A DNA stretch of 41,782 nt, from positions 1 to 41,782 of IMG/VR virus record IMGVR_UViG_3300047455_000334, one strand, 5' to 3'. The position numbers were made by a program, and so were the translations under genes. Shown here in pieces: positions 14,421-24,847 of the stretch. The notes under the pieces were generated by a model, which was not told the DNA's origin, ran no database searches, and saw only the letters and a list, made by a program, of their open reading frames with translations. The stretch's first letter is position 1; each line of letters starts with the position of its first letter. The DNA comes from a virus.

Positions 14421-14962
14421 TGGCAGAAAGATTAGATTTAGTAAAAGAAATATATAATAAAGCTGAATACATTAAAACAATAAATACTAGTTTTAGTGAA
14501 TTAGGTGCTATTTCTATTACTGAAGATCAACAACTTCAACCTAGTGTTGAAGAATTTTTTGGATTATATAATTCTCTTTTTTATGATATACCCGCTTTGG
14601 GTGAAACAAATTCTCATCAATATCTAGTACGAACTAGTGGTGAATATATTAATTTTGATGAAATTAATGATGAAATACAAGCATTACAAGCTGAAATAGC
14701 TCAATTAAGAAGTGATTTATTAACAGCACAGATGGAAAACGCTAGAGTACAAGCATCAAAAACAGAAGACCCAGCTACTAATGAGGCATTATTGGTTTTT
14801 GAAAAAGAAATTCAGGCAGCAAACGAAAATATAATACAAACTAATACAACATTATCTGAAAATACATCAACCTCTAAAAATACAACAGGAATAAGTAGTG
14901 GGGGTAGTGCAACATCTGTTTCTTCTGCAGCAGTTTCTAGTGGTGGAGGTGGTGGTTATTAA
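14420..14962 (+). CDS. Coiled-coil virion protein with Ser/Gly tail
   Basis: The 180-aa product has a globular-looking N-terminus (MAERLDLVKEIYNKAEYIK) and a clear coiled coil at about 75-105 (INDEIQALQAEIAQLRSDLL). It ends in a flexible Ser/Thr/Gly tail finishing GGGGGY. The stretch 60-74 (LGETNSHQYLVRTSGEYI) recalls baseplate-associated proteins, but I cannot assign it. It is translated directly after the previous gene and before the 3049-aa protein, so it may help that protein to fold or attach. Confidence 0.65.
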   Translation: MAERLDLVKEIYNKAEYIKTINTSFSELGAISITEDQQLQPSVEEFFGLYNSLFYDIPALGETNSHQYLVRTSGEYINFDEINDEIQALQAEIAQLRSDLLTAQMENARVQASKTEDPATNEALLVFEKEIQAANENIIQTNTTLSENTSTSKNTTGISSGGSATSVSSAAVSSGGGGGY

Positions 14963-14971
14963 ACATAAAAT

Positions 14972-17900
14972 ATGGCTCAAGAAATAACAATTAATCAACT
15001 AAATCCAGATACATTTGAATATCAAGCATATTCAGATAAGGATACAGAACTAATTGTACAATCCCAATTAGATACTGTATTTAATGTAAATACAGATTAT
15101 ATCGAATATTATGTTTATGACCAAAACCAAAATTTAATATACCCAGGTTCTACTATTCCATTATTAGATTATGATGTAAGAGAAGGGGATGTATTATTAA
15201 ACCCCGAAAATGATCTAATTAACTCTGGTTATGATCTAGGAGTTTATAATATTTTATACAATTTTTATAGAAAAAGATTATCTTCTAATATATCAGAAAA
15301 ATATTTTATTTCTGACATATCATCTGATAGAACTGAAATAAGACTAGATAGTAATATTATTCCCAATGAATTAATAATTTCTTCCTCAAATTCATTTATT
15401 CAATATAGAGAAGACGCAGATTATTTTGTTGATTTTTATTTAAATTTTGGTTTAAATCAATCAATAATAGCTAATAATATAAAGCTAGAAACCGAAGAAG
15501 GAATAGATCCTACAATTTTAATTAAATTATATGAACCTTTACCTTCTACTTTTAGTATAAAAGATGAATTATGGGTAGTTGAAGAATTATCTTCCCCTCA
15601 AGCTTATGAATTAAATTTTCCATTTGAACCTATTATAGAAGATGATTTTACTTATATAGCAGGTCCTAATTATAATCTTAACATAACACAAGAAACATCA
15701 ACTGGGGGTGAATCATTTTCCTTTAATACTTTACTCCAATCAAATGTAACTAGTTCAATTAACCAAATCCAAAATCTTTTAAATCAAAAAGAAATTAATA
15801 TTAATGTTAATTACGAAAATTATTCTAACTTTATACATTTTAGTTCTGCTAAAACTAGATTAGAAAATTTTGTATATAAAGTTGGTTTAATTGAATCTGC
15901 TAGTTTTCAACTTTCTTCACAGTTAAATAAAATAACAGGAAATACAGTAAATACTATAGCTTATAGTTCAAGTAAAGCAAGATTAACAGGGCAAATAGAT
16001 AATATCATTAAAAATTTTGATGGGTATGAATCATTTTTGTATTTTAATAGTGGCTCCCAATATTCTTACCCAAAACAAAATACCACACCCCCTTTTCAAT
16101 TATACCCTACAGGAAGTATAATTGCTTCAACATGGGTGGGTAGTATTGATCAAAGCAACCCTTATTATGGAGGTCAAGCATTATCTGCTTCTAATTTTGA
16201 TCAAAATAACAATAATTGGTTATATTGGTCTATACCTGAATATTTAAGAGATGACCCTGCTAATGAAAGATACGAATTATTTGTTGATATGGTGGGTCAA
16301 TATTATGATAATGTTTGGTTATATACAAAAGATATTTCAAATAAATTTGATGCTGATAATCGTTTAGAATATGGTATTGCTAAAGATTTAGTAGCAGATG
16401 CCATTAGAGATTTTGGGGTTAAACTATATGCTAATAATTTTAATACAAATGATTTATTTACAGCATTTTTAGGATTAACACCATCAGGAAGTGCATTTCC
16501 TTTTCCATACATGACGGGATCAATTAATGGTCAAGTTAACACACCTTCTGGGTTTGAGTACGTAGATACTGAAATATCTGCTTCAAATGATATAGTGCCA
16601 TTAAATAATGTTCAAAAGCAAGTATATAAACGAATATACCATAATATACCATATTTACTTAAAACTAAAGGTACGATAGCTGGTATTAGAGCATTAATTA
16701 CATCATATGGAATACCTGATACAATTTTACGAATTAGTGAATTTGGAGGTAAAGATAGAAATGAATCTCAGGATTATGATTTAAAACAAAATGTATTTAA
16801 CTATGCTTTTGATACAGGAGAAAATGCTACTAATTTTGTTAGTTCATCTTTTAATGCTAATAATAATTTTGGAAATACTTCACCAAGTTCAGTTCAATTT
16901 AGATTTAAATCAGCAGGAATACCACCTGCTGTAAATAATATAGCAAGTTCTAATATTAGATATTCTCAATCTTTATTTATAGCTGGACAAGATGGGGATT
17001 CAGCTATTGTTTTAGAATATACAGGTTCTGGTTTTGTAAAAGGTTCATATTCAGGATCCATAGCTAGCCCTTACGACACTTATGGTACCTTAAAATACAT
17101 CCCAGACACAACTGATGTTGGAACCTCTGCTAGTATTTATCTTCCCTTCTTTAATAAAGATTGGTGGTCCGTTCAAGTAAATGTAAACGAAGATACTCCT
17201 TCTGCTACTTTATTTGCTGCAAATGAAATTAATGGAGAAATAGGATTTTCTGGTTCTAATCAAGTTACTGGTTTTGATGTATCTTATTGGACAGATGCAA
17301 CAAAAGCATTTTTAAATACTCAGTCAGACTTTACTCCTTCAGGGGCAGGTGGTACATACCAACCTTTTTCAGGGTCTTTCCAAGAATTAAGATATTGGAA
17401 TATTGAACTAAGTGAAAGTAAATTTTTTGATTATACTGTAAATCCTTATTCAGATGAAGGTAATACAATAAACAGTACACCTAATGAGTTATTTTTTAGA
17501 GCAGATTTAGGGACACAATTAGATACAGGTAGTAGAATATCTATTCATCCTAGAGTAACAGGTTCTGCAGTACAAATTACTCAATCATTTACTAATGATA
17601 GTAGTTATTTTATTAGTGCTTCAAGGTTTGTAACTAATGTAGAAGATATATTCCAAGATCAAGTACCAGCAGGTATAAAAAATAGGATTACAAATAAAAT
17701 ACAAGCTGAAAATTTAATTTTAGCCGAAGCACCTTATGGTTTTCAAACACCAACCTCATCTGAAGCTACAATTTCTAGTACAACAAGTGATGTTATATCA
17801 CCTATGGAGTCAATTCAACAACATTCATTTGTAAGTCAAAGTTACACTCCAAATGTTAATTATTTAGAAGTAGCATTTTCACCCTCAAATCAAATAAATG

Positions 17901-20900
17901 ATGATATTAATGCCCAAATAGGATATTTTAACTTAGGAGATTATATTGGTGATCCGAGACAAAACTTTTCATCATCAAGAAGCTATCCAGATTTAAATAT
18001 TTTAAGAGACGCTTATTTTGAAAAGTATATTAGAGGGTATGATGTAGTTGATTTTGTTAGATTAATTAAATTCTTTGATAATTCATTATTTAAAATGATA
18101 GAAGATTTTACTCCTGCTAGAACAAGTTTAGCTTCTGGAGTAGTAGTAAAACAACATTTACTAGAAAGAAATAGACAAAGACCAGCTTTAGTAACATCAT
18201 CAAGACATGAATATGAAGGTTTAGTTGTTAATTTACCAAAAGATTATAGTTCGGGATCAGCGGATTTCCCACAATATTCTACTGAAGGATCAGCTATATA
18301 TAAGTTTTCAGGTGGACCAGGTGGTTCATTTGAAAGATTTAATGGTTTAAAAACATATCCATCTGGATCAAAAGGTTTAGGACCAGATAATAGATTTTTC
18401 TTAACACAAAGTTGGGCAGATTCATTAGATTACTCAGTAATTAATAGTCTTAACTTTAACCAAAGTAATTCATTTTATATAAGTGCAAGTGGTGGAGAAG
18501 GTAAATTCCCAGGAACTGGAAGATGGATAAAAGATAACCAATCAGAATTTTATGATGGTATATTTAGTGGTTCAAGAATTCAAGTATCAGATCAAGATTT
18601 AAATCCTGGTTGTGAACCCTATTTAAATGTATCAGATACTCCTATTGTTTATAACCCACTTTTCTTTTCTTTTAATTCATTAGTTCAAGGAACAGTATCA
18701 AATGATGCTTTTTTAGATAATAGAAATAACCCAGTCCCAGGAGATGCTTGGATAGCAAGTAATGTAATTAATGGACAATCTATAGTCCAATGGGTAAAAT
18801 TAGCAAGATTTGATGTTAATAATAACGAAGTAGGTGAATATTTAGTGGGAGCAGAAAAATTAGAAATAATATTTCAAGAAGGTACTAAAGAATATTATAT
18901 AGATGGTGTAACAGTTGGTGCTAAAAGTACTATTATAAACATAAACCAATCAAATGGAAACCCAGATTTTAATTGGTCCGAAGATGGGGGTTCTGAAAAC
19001 TTTAGTTTAATAGCATCGGGTTCATTTACTGCATCGTATAATGGAAATGATAACGAATCACAAGGTAGTTATTTAGCAACAGATCAACAAACTCAAAACC
19101 AAAGATTTTGGTTTTGGGGAGACCAAAATGGAAATACAGCTAATTATAATACTAGTAATGATACCTTAGGTTTCTTTAACCCTGGTTCACCTAGTATAAA
19201 TTATCAAAATATTATATCAAATCTTGGTTTAAATTATGCTTCTGGTTCTTATACATTAGGTAGAACTCCTAATATACCCCTATATTTTTCATGTTCAGTT
19301 GCATATAGTGCATCAAATTTAGGTCAATCTAGCACAATAGTAACAGAAAATATTTATCATGTTTCTTCTAATAATAATAATAATGTAGAGGACCAAACTA
19401 TTAGTTTCTATACAGGTTCAGCAGATGAGGCAACTAACCCAAATATAACAAGTGGGGTATATCGCCCATCTTCTGCACAGGGGTATAGTACATTAGGTTT
19501 AAATCCCGTTTTTTATAGAAACTTTACTAATACTAATCAAGGTGGTGCTATTGATAATCCTATAACCACAGCAGGTACTGGTCATGCTACTACGACTAAT
19601 ATAATGACATCTTCATTTCAATGGAATACCCCAACATTAGAATTTACAGCTTGGAGTACAATGCAAGGTAATTCAGCTGGAGTCCCATTCCCTATTTCAT
19701 CTTCTGCTTATACAGTAGGTACTGATAATGTAACTGGAACTTGGTATGATTTATCAGGTTTAGGTGGAAATGGAGGTATAGATGTAAATGAAGTAGGAAC
19801 TTATACTATTAATGGGCAATTTGTTTTAAATGAAATAGCTGCTAATGGAAGTGGTGTTGGATTTTCTGTAGATGATGTTGCTGATTGTAATGTGGCAGTT
19901 GGATTTTCTGTAAATGCTCCTACTGGAACAGATGTTACTTTTTCAATGGCATATGTTCCAGGCAACAAAGAGAATGGGGCGGTTTATTACCCAAACACTA
20001 ACCAAAATAGTGGCCCAGTTGGTCTAATATTAACAAGTTCAACATCAGATAATATTCCCGTACAAATTCCAGATTTCAATCAAAATGCATCCAATATCGA
20101 TAATTTATTATGGGTTGAAGATCCTAATGATACAGGAGTATGGAAAGTAGGTGGTACTGATTCCCAAAGTGGAAATGTGTCCTTAAGCAATAATCCAGTC
20201 AATTTAGGTTTGTATCCTTTTGGTACAAATGGAGACACTTTAATACAAGGAGCAGGTTCTCCAACCCTTTTATCTTTATCTAATGCATCAACTTTAACAA
20301 TAGGACCAGGTAGTGCTAATGGAGTATATTTTACATCAGTTACCGGAGGTTCTCAACAAGTAGGAAATGGAGGAACTGTAAATATTGGATCAAATGGAAC
20401 AAATGTTTCATCTTTAGCTGTACAATTTATAGGTGCAGGGTATGTTGTAGATAATGTATTAACTATATCACAAGCAGATTTAATTTCAGCTGGTTTTCCT
20501 TCAGCACAGGGAGATTTAACAATTGGACCTTTAACAAATTCAAACATTCAAGCAAGTACTTCACCAAATGTGGTAGCAGACTCTTTTTGGCAAGTAATAG
20601 CTTATTCACCAACTATCCCAAACACTACAGCCATTCCAAATGTACGAGTTAACGATATGAGTGTATATATAGATGCTACTGTAATAGTTGGCAGCAGTAG
20701 ACCAACAATACCATATGGAAATTTTTCATATTACTATACTACAACAGATTCAATTTCTGATTATTATGTAGGCGGGGCTAATACGGGGGTTGATAGTGGT
20801 CTTTTTACTTTATATCCCACTAATAATTTTGCTACTGTTGGTTTATTTCCTAATTTTGATTTACAAGCATTTTTAAAAGTAACAGGATCTTCTGCAGAAT

Positions 20901-23900
20901 CAAACCCCGCAAGAATAATTGGAAATACTGAAAAATTTAAAGTAACATTATCTCAAAGTTTTGGCCCTGGTGCACAAGAACCATACATAGTTCGAATACC
21001 ATCAGGGGACGAACAAACAGTACCTTTTGGGACTGGTGGAGGTGTAATGAAAGGATATTTTGAAATTCCAGTAAATAATGTAGAATATGATGCTTCGGAT
21101 CCTGCAACAACTAGTAGTACACAAACCCAACCAGATGAAATGTTTTTTGTAGAATATTCTATGAGTAATTATGAAAATCCCTATTCTTTTGGCACAAGCA
21201 ATGTAGGTGAAACTGAAATATATTTTAATGATCCAGTTGCTCCCATTATTACTAATCCTAGTATGACATCTTCATTTGTAAAAATAACATCATCAATTAA
21301 TCAAATAGTTGGAGATGAAGAACTTACTGGAAGTATTTACATTCAAAATACTTCTTTAGATTCTGGGGGTACTGTTAATTTTCTTGGCCCAGGTGGTGCT
21401 GCAAATGAAAATAGAATTATGCTTTCGTCATCAGATCAAACGGGTAGAACATCTTTTACAGGTTCAACTTTTGGTAATTTTACTTCATTAGATAGTATTA
21501 GAATGGGATTATCAGTTAGTAAAAGTTTTGGTATAGGGTTAACTATAACAGAATACTCAATGAGTATAGTTCCTAGTAGTTCAAATGAATGGGCTCCATT
21601 TAATGATGTTACAAAAATGTCACTTGGATCATTGGAAGTTGAATTTGGAAATTTTAGAGTACCAGATCCAACAGCCGAATTAATATCTACTTTCTTTGGA
21701 AATAATGTTGTACCTTTCAACTTGGCATTAGATTGTCAACCTTTACTAAATAACTTTGTTAACCAAAGAGCAAATCCATATCTAATGGATATAGATTATA
21801 ATCTACAGGCTACAAATACTGCTTCATATTTCTTCTACGGAGATTTTTATACTCCTATTAGCGGAGGAAATCTTGCAGCCCCTGTAAATTTAAGACAAAT
21901 TATTAGTGGTAGTGCTTTAAGAGCAACAGTCCCAGAATCAAATTATACTATAGCTCGTTCTATTAAACCTAGATATGATGGTTCAAAATCAACAAGTCAA
22001 GAATTAAATGTTTGGAATATAGGAGATATAGGAACATATGGTAAAAATCCAACAATAGAATTAAGAGATGCATTTTTTGGATATTTTAATGATTTAGATG
22101 ATCCTTATCCCAATATTAATGGTTTAACAAGAATTAATTTAAATTATTTAATTGATGAACAAGGTAATGCTTTACCTCCTACATTAGACCCATTAAGCAT
22201 AGATACTTTTCAAGCAGTATTTCCAAATACTACATTAGGTAAAATAGCTGCTAAATCAGGAAAAGGAAAATATAGAGAATTAGGAGCCCCAGCATCTATA
22301 GAACGTATAATGCAGTATGTGACACCTATATTATATTCACAAAACTCAGCAAATAATTATGCTAATGTTTTACCATTATCTGGTTCTGGTTATATATCAC
22401 AATATGATAATGGGGATGAAAATGATGCTTTATTTGCAAGATTCTCAGCACAAGGTTCAGCTAGTATTGATACTGGCAATCCGGTACAATCAGTTGATTA
22501 TTATTTAGACCCTTCAGAATTTTTAACTGGATCAGCTCAAAATGATGCAGGTATAGGTGGGCCAGGTACAAATAATGCAAATGTACTTAATCCTTGGAAT
22601 GTTAATGTTAAGGGTCAATCCTTAAATATCCAATACCCAGAAAATGCATTTATATCAGCCTTATACCCAGCAAATAATAGGTATCCCTCAGCTCCAACTA
22701 CAGGTATAGTCCCAACGATTACAACTGGAGAAGATTTACCATCTTCACAAATTGTAACAGTACAAACATCATTTGTAACATCATTTGTTAGTGAAACACG
22801 TAGAGTAAGAGATGAATTAAAATTTGAATTACATATGTACAGTAGTGGATCACTTGTTGGTACTAATTGGGTAGGTAAAGAAGAAAAACCATTTAATCTA
22901 GAAGATATAGAATGTAAAGTTTATACTGATGATGGAAGAGTAACTAATATAGGAAGTATACTTGAATATGGGTGGTTTGAAATGACTAATATTGTTAATT
23001 ATTATAAAGTAAGAAGAAAACAAACACTTAGAAGTTTCCTTAGAAGATGGAGATTTAAAAGATGGAGATACACTAGAGTACCAGTACCTACAGGTGGTAT
23101 TAGATGTACTGTTGATTGGGAAATGTATGAAACATTATTTGATCTTGGATTAATGAGAGAAAGAGGACCTAAGGGAGGTGCTGGTGTTCAAGCATTAGAA
23201 TGGATTATTACAGCAAATAGTGGTAAATATACTATTCAAGGTGGAGATGCTATTAACTGGAGAATTATAGGAGAGTTTAAAAACGCAAGAGGTGGATATA
23301 GACAAGGTTTATTTTTCCCACTTGGATACGCAGGAGCTTATACATCAGTAAATATGCAAGGTCAAGGTGCTAATGATTATTTAATGGGTGAAGCTAACAC
23401 AGCTAAAGCACCGTTTTGGGTATATACAGGTTCGGCAGGAAAAGGTAATACAAATATTTTAGATCAAAGTATATTAGTAATGTCTTCTTCAAATTTAAAT
23501 GAAGCATATGGTACAACTTTCCGTCAAGGAGATTTAGAATATTTCCCGGGACAATCGGATTATTTCCCAGCAGGTGTAGAACCGGCAACTACAGCATTTG
23601 ATAGAATTGATAATACAATACAATTATTTGAAGGGGATGAAATTAGATTTGCTAATAATGAAAATTATACTTATACAATTGACGAAGTATTTGCACCTGC
23701 TGAAAATATAGAACAAGATACAGGAACTAAAAATCCAAGACTAAAAATTAAATTAAGTGGACCAGTACCTAAATCGATTAATAAAAATTTCTTCTTAGTA
23801 AGAAGACCAGTAGTTAATCCTAATTCACTTTACTTAGATACTCCATTCCCTTATGAAAATTTAGCGAGTGCAAGTATATCTACAGTAATAAAAAATACAG

Positions 23901-24121
23901 GTTCATTTATTAATGCAGGAACGGATGGTTCATTTGCAATAAGTAGTAGTGCTATGTTAAATGGAGTAGACGCTGATGGGAATTATACAGCCTCATTAAG
24001 TAGTTTGGAATTACAAGAAACCCCTGGTATATTGTATCCTGACTTCCCTACAGAATACTTAATACAAAGCGCTTCTGTAATAGTAAATGATTTAATTTCT
24101 AAAGGAATTATAGAATCTTAA
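14972..24121 (+). CDS. Giant 3049-aa virion protein
   Basis: A single uninterrupted frame encodes 3049 residues. The N-terminus (MAQEITINQLNPDTFEYQAY) and residues up to about 600 form a mixed alpha/beta region, including KNFDGYESFLYFNSGSQYSY and a helical block with KRIYHNIPYLLKTKGTIAGI. Residues about 620-830 look like a concanavalin/LamG-type sandwich (SLFIAGQDGDSAIVLEYTGS to ELRYWNIELSESKFFDYTV). Near 1006-1075 the helical block FDNSLFKMIEDFTPARTSLA and HLLERNRQRP recurs in structural proteins of flavobacterial phages as I recall. A long Ser/Thr/Asn/Gly beta-rich middle follows. Near 2678-2705 there is a strikingly basic cluster (RRKQTLRSFLRRWRFKRWRY). Its position after gp6 is that of the large T4 wedge/fibre genes (gp7-gp12 region), but no direct homology is claimed. 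Confidence 0.75.
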   Translation: MAQEITINQLNPDTFEYQAYSDKDTELIVQSQLDTVFNVNTDYIEYYVYDQNQNLIYPGSTIPLLDYDVREGDVLLNPENDLINSGYDLGVYNILYNFYRKRLSSNISEKYFISDISSDRTEIRLDSNIIPNELIISSSNSFIQYREDADYFVDFYLNFGLNQSIIANNIKLETEEGIDPTILIKLYEPLPSTFSIKDELWVVEELSSPQAYELNFPFEPIIEDDFTYIAGPNYNLNITQETSTGGESFSFNTLLQSNVTSSINQIQNLLNQKEININVNYENYSNFIHFSSAKTRLENFVYKVGLIESASFQLSSQLNKITGNTVNTIAYSSSKARLTGQIDNIIKNFDGYESFLYFNSGSQYSYPKQNTTPPFQLYPTGSIIASTWVGSIDQSNPYYGGQALSASNFDQNNNNWLYWSIPEYLRDDPANERYELFVDMVGQYYDNVWLYTKDISNKFDADNRLEYGIAKDLVADAIRDFGVKLYANNFNTNDLFTAFLGLTPSGSAFPFPYMTGSINGQVNTPSGFEYVDTEISASNDIVPLNNVQKQVYKRIYHNIPYLLKTKGTIAGIRALITSYGIPDTILRISEFGGKDRNESQDYDLKQNVFNYAFDTGENATNFVSSSFNANNNFGNTSPSSVQFRFKSAGIPPAVNNIASSNIRYSQSLFIAGQDGDSAIVLEYTGSGFVKGSYSGSIASPYDTYGTLKYIPDTTDVGTSASIYLPFFNKDWWSVQVNVNEDTPSATLFAANEINGEIGFSGSNQVTGFDVSYWTDATKAFLNTQSDFTPSGAGGTYQPFSGSFQELRYWNIELSESKFFDYTVNPYSDEGNTINSTPNELFFRADLGTQLDTGSRISIHPRVTGSAVQITQSFTNDSSYFISASRFVTNVEDIFQDQVPAGIKNRITNKIQAENLILAEAPYGFQTPTSSEATISSTTSDVISPMESIQQHSFVSQSYTPNVNYLEVAFSPSNQINDDINAQIGYFNLGDYIGDPRQNFSSSRSYPDLNILRDAYFEKYIRGYDVVDFVRLIKFFDNSLFKMIEDFTPARTSLASGVVVKQHLLERNRQRPALVTSSRHEYEGLVVNLPKDYSSGSADFPQYSTEGSAIYKFSGGPGGSFERFNGLKTYPSGSKGLGPDNRFFLTQSWADSLDYSVINSLNFNQSNSFYISASGGEGKFPGTGRWIKDNQSEFYDGIFSGSRIQVSDQDLNPGCEPYLNVSDTPIVYNPLFFSFNSLVQGTVSNDAFLDNRNNPVPGDAWIASNVINGQSIVQWVKLARFDVNNNEVGEYLVGAEKLEIIFQEGTKEYYIDGVTVGAKSTIININQSNGNPDFNWSEDGGSENFSLIASGSFTASYNGNDNESQGSYLATDQQTQNQRFWFWGDQNGNTANYNTSNDTLGFFNPGSPSINYQNIISNLGLNYASGSYTLGRTPNIPLYFSCSVAYSASNLGQSSTIVTENIYHVSSNNNNNVEDQTISFYTGSADEATNPNITSGVYRPSSAQGYSTLGLNPVFYRNFTNTNQGGAIDNPITTAGTGHATTTNIMTSSFQWNTPTLEFTAWSTMQGNSAGVPFPISSSAYTVGTDNVTGTWYDLSGLGGNGGIDVNEVGTYTINGQFVLNEIAANGSGVGFSVDDVADCNVAVGFSVNAPTGTDVTFSMAYVPGNKENGAVYYPNTNQNSGPVGLILTSSTSDNIPVQIPDFNQNASNIDNLLWVEDPNDTGVWKVGGTDSQSGNVSLSNNPVNLGLYPFGTNGDTLIQGAGSPTLLSLSNASTLTIGPGSANGVYFTSVTGGSQQVGNGGTVNIGSNGTNVSSLAVQFIGAGYVVDNVLTISQADLISAGFPSAQGDLTIGPLTNSNIQASTSPNVVADSFWQVIAYSPTIPNTTAIPNVRVNDMSVYIDATVIVGSSRPTIPYGNFSYYYTTTDSISDYYVGGANTGVDSGLFTLYPTNNFATVGLFPNFDLQAFLKVTGSSAESNPARIIGNTEKFKVTLSQSFGPGAQEPYIVRIPSGDEQTVPFGTGGGVMKGYFEIPVNNVEYDASDPATTSSTQTQPDEMFFVEYSMSNYENPYSFGTSNVGETEIYFNDPVAPIITNPSMTSSFVKITSSINQIVGDEELTGSIYIQNTSLDSGGTVNFLGPGGAANENRIMLSSSDQTGRTSFTGSTFGNFTSLDSIRMGLSVSKSFGIGLTITEYSMSIVPSSSNEWAPFNDVTKMSLGSLEVEFGNFRVPDPTAELISTFFGNNVVPFNLALDCQPLLNNFVNQRANPYLMDIDYNLQATNTASYFFYGDFYTPISGGNLAAPVNLRQIISGSALRATVPESNYTIARSIKPRYDGSKSTSQELNVWNIGDIGTYGKNPTIELRDAFFGYFNDLDDPYPNINGLTRINLNYLIDEQGNALPPTLDPLSIDTFQAVFPNTTLGKIAAKSGKGKYRELGAPASIERIMQYVTPILYSQNSANNYANVLPLSGSGYISQYDNGDENDALFARFSAQGSASIDTGNPVQSVDYYLDPSEFLTGSAQNDAGIGGPGTNNANVLNPWNVNVKGQSLNIQYPENAFISALYPANNRYPSAPTTGIVPTITTGEDLPSSQIVTVQTSFVTSFVSETRRVRDELKFELHMYSSGSLVGTNWVGKEEKPFNLEDIECKVYTDDGRVTNIGSILEYGWFEMTNIVNYYKVRRKQTLRSFLRRWRFKRWRYTRVPVPTGGIRCTVDWEMYETLFDLGLMRERGPKGGAGVQALEWIITANSGKYTIQGGDAINWRIIGEFKNARGGYRQGLFFPLGYAGAYTSVNMQGQGANDYLMGEANTAKAPFWVYTGSAGKGNTNILDQSILVMSSSNLNEAYGTTFRQGDLEYFPGQSDYFPAGVEPATTAFDRIDNTIQLFEGDEIRFANNENYTYTIDEVFAPAENIEQDTGTKNPRLKIKLSGPVPKSINKNFFLVRRPVVNPNSLYLDTPFPYENLASASISTVIKNTGSFINAGTDGSFAISSSAMLNGVDADGNYTASLSSLELQETPGILYPDFPTEYLIQSASVIVNDLISKGIIES

Positions 24122-24130
24122 TAAGAACAC

Positions 24131-24160
24131 ATATTTATGACATATAATAATATTTATATA
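24131..24160 (+). promoter_or_regulatory. Tandem late-type promoter
   Basis: Two late cores are present, TATTTATG (24132-24139) and TATTTATA (24151-24158); the second is 13 bases before the ATG at 24172. The sequence AAAATAACATAATG after the second core resembles that at 1052 and 7242. This marks a new transcription start after the 9.1-kb gene. Confidence 0.65.
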
Positions 24161-24171
24161 AAAATAACATA

Positions 24172-24843
24172 ATGGGATATTTAAACAACGCAGTAATTAC
24201 AGTTGATGCTATATTAACTACAAAAGGAAGAGAATTATTATCTCGTAATGATGGTTCTTTTCAAATAACACAATTTGCTTTAGGAGATGATGAAATTGAT
24301 TATACACTTTATAATCCAAATCACCCTTCGGGCTCGGCCTATTATGGTGAAGCAATTGATAATATGCCTCTATTAGAAGCATTTCCAAGTGAGCTACAAA
24401 TAATGAAATATAAATTAACTACATTACCTAGAGGTACAGCTAAACTACCTGTATTAGATCTTGGTTATGCAGCTATAACAATGAAACAAGGTGCACAGTT
24501 AGCAATAACACCTCAAACATTAAATTATTTAGGTAATGAACAAACCTTTGAAACAAGTGGATATAGTGCTACTATTGGAGATGTAAGAGTATTTAGTACA
24601 TTTACAGGACAAGGTATCCAATCAGAAGCAGCAACTAGTGCAAATGTTAATGCTACTCAAACAATTGGTACAAGTGTTTCAAAAACAGTAATTGGAACTC
24701 AAATTAGTATTACAGCTACAACTGTTAATACTTTATTTGGTGGAAATTCTCAATTAAGAACAACATTAACAGTAACAGGATTAGATAGTGGTGCTAGATT
24801 AACTATTCCAGTAACAATAACAAGACAATCTTTAACATCATAA
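24172..24843 (+). CDS. Virion structural protein, unknown role
   Basis: The 223-aa product begins MGYLNNAVITVDAILTTKGR and continues with ELLSRNDGSFQITQFALGDD, a block I have seen at the start of structural proteins in other large marine phages, without a known function. The second half is Thr/Ser-rich and beta-like (TLTVTGLDSGARLTIPVTIT). It is the first gene behind the tandem late promoter and precedes two paralogous proteins. Confidence 0.7.
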   Translation: MGYLNNAVITVDAILTTKGRELLSRNDGSFQITQFALGDDEIDYTLYNPNHPSGSAYYGEAIDNMPLLEAFPSELQIMKYKLTTLPRGTAKLPVLDLGYAAITMKQGAQLAITPQTLNYLGNEQTFETSGYSATIGDVRVFSTFTGQGIQSEAATSANVNATQTIGTSVSKTVIGTQISITATTVNTLFGGNSQLRTTLTVTGLDSGARLTIPVTITRQSLTS

Positions 24844-24847
24844 AAAT

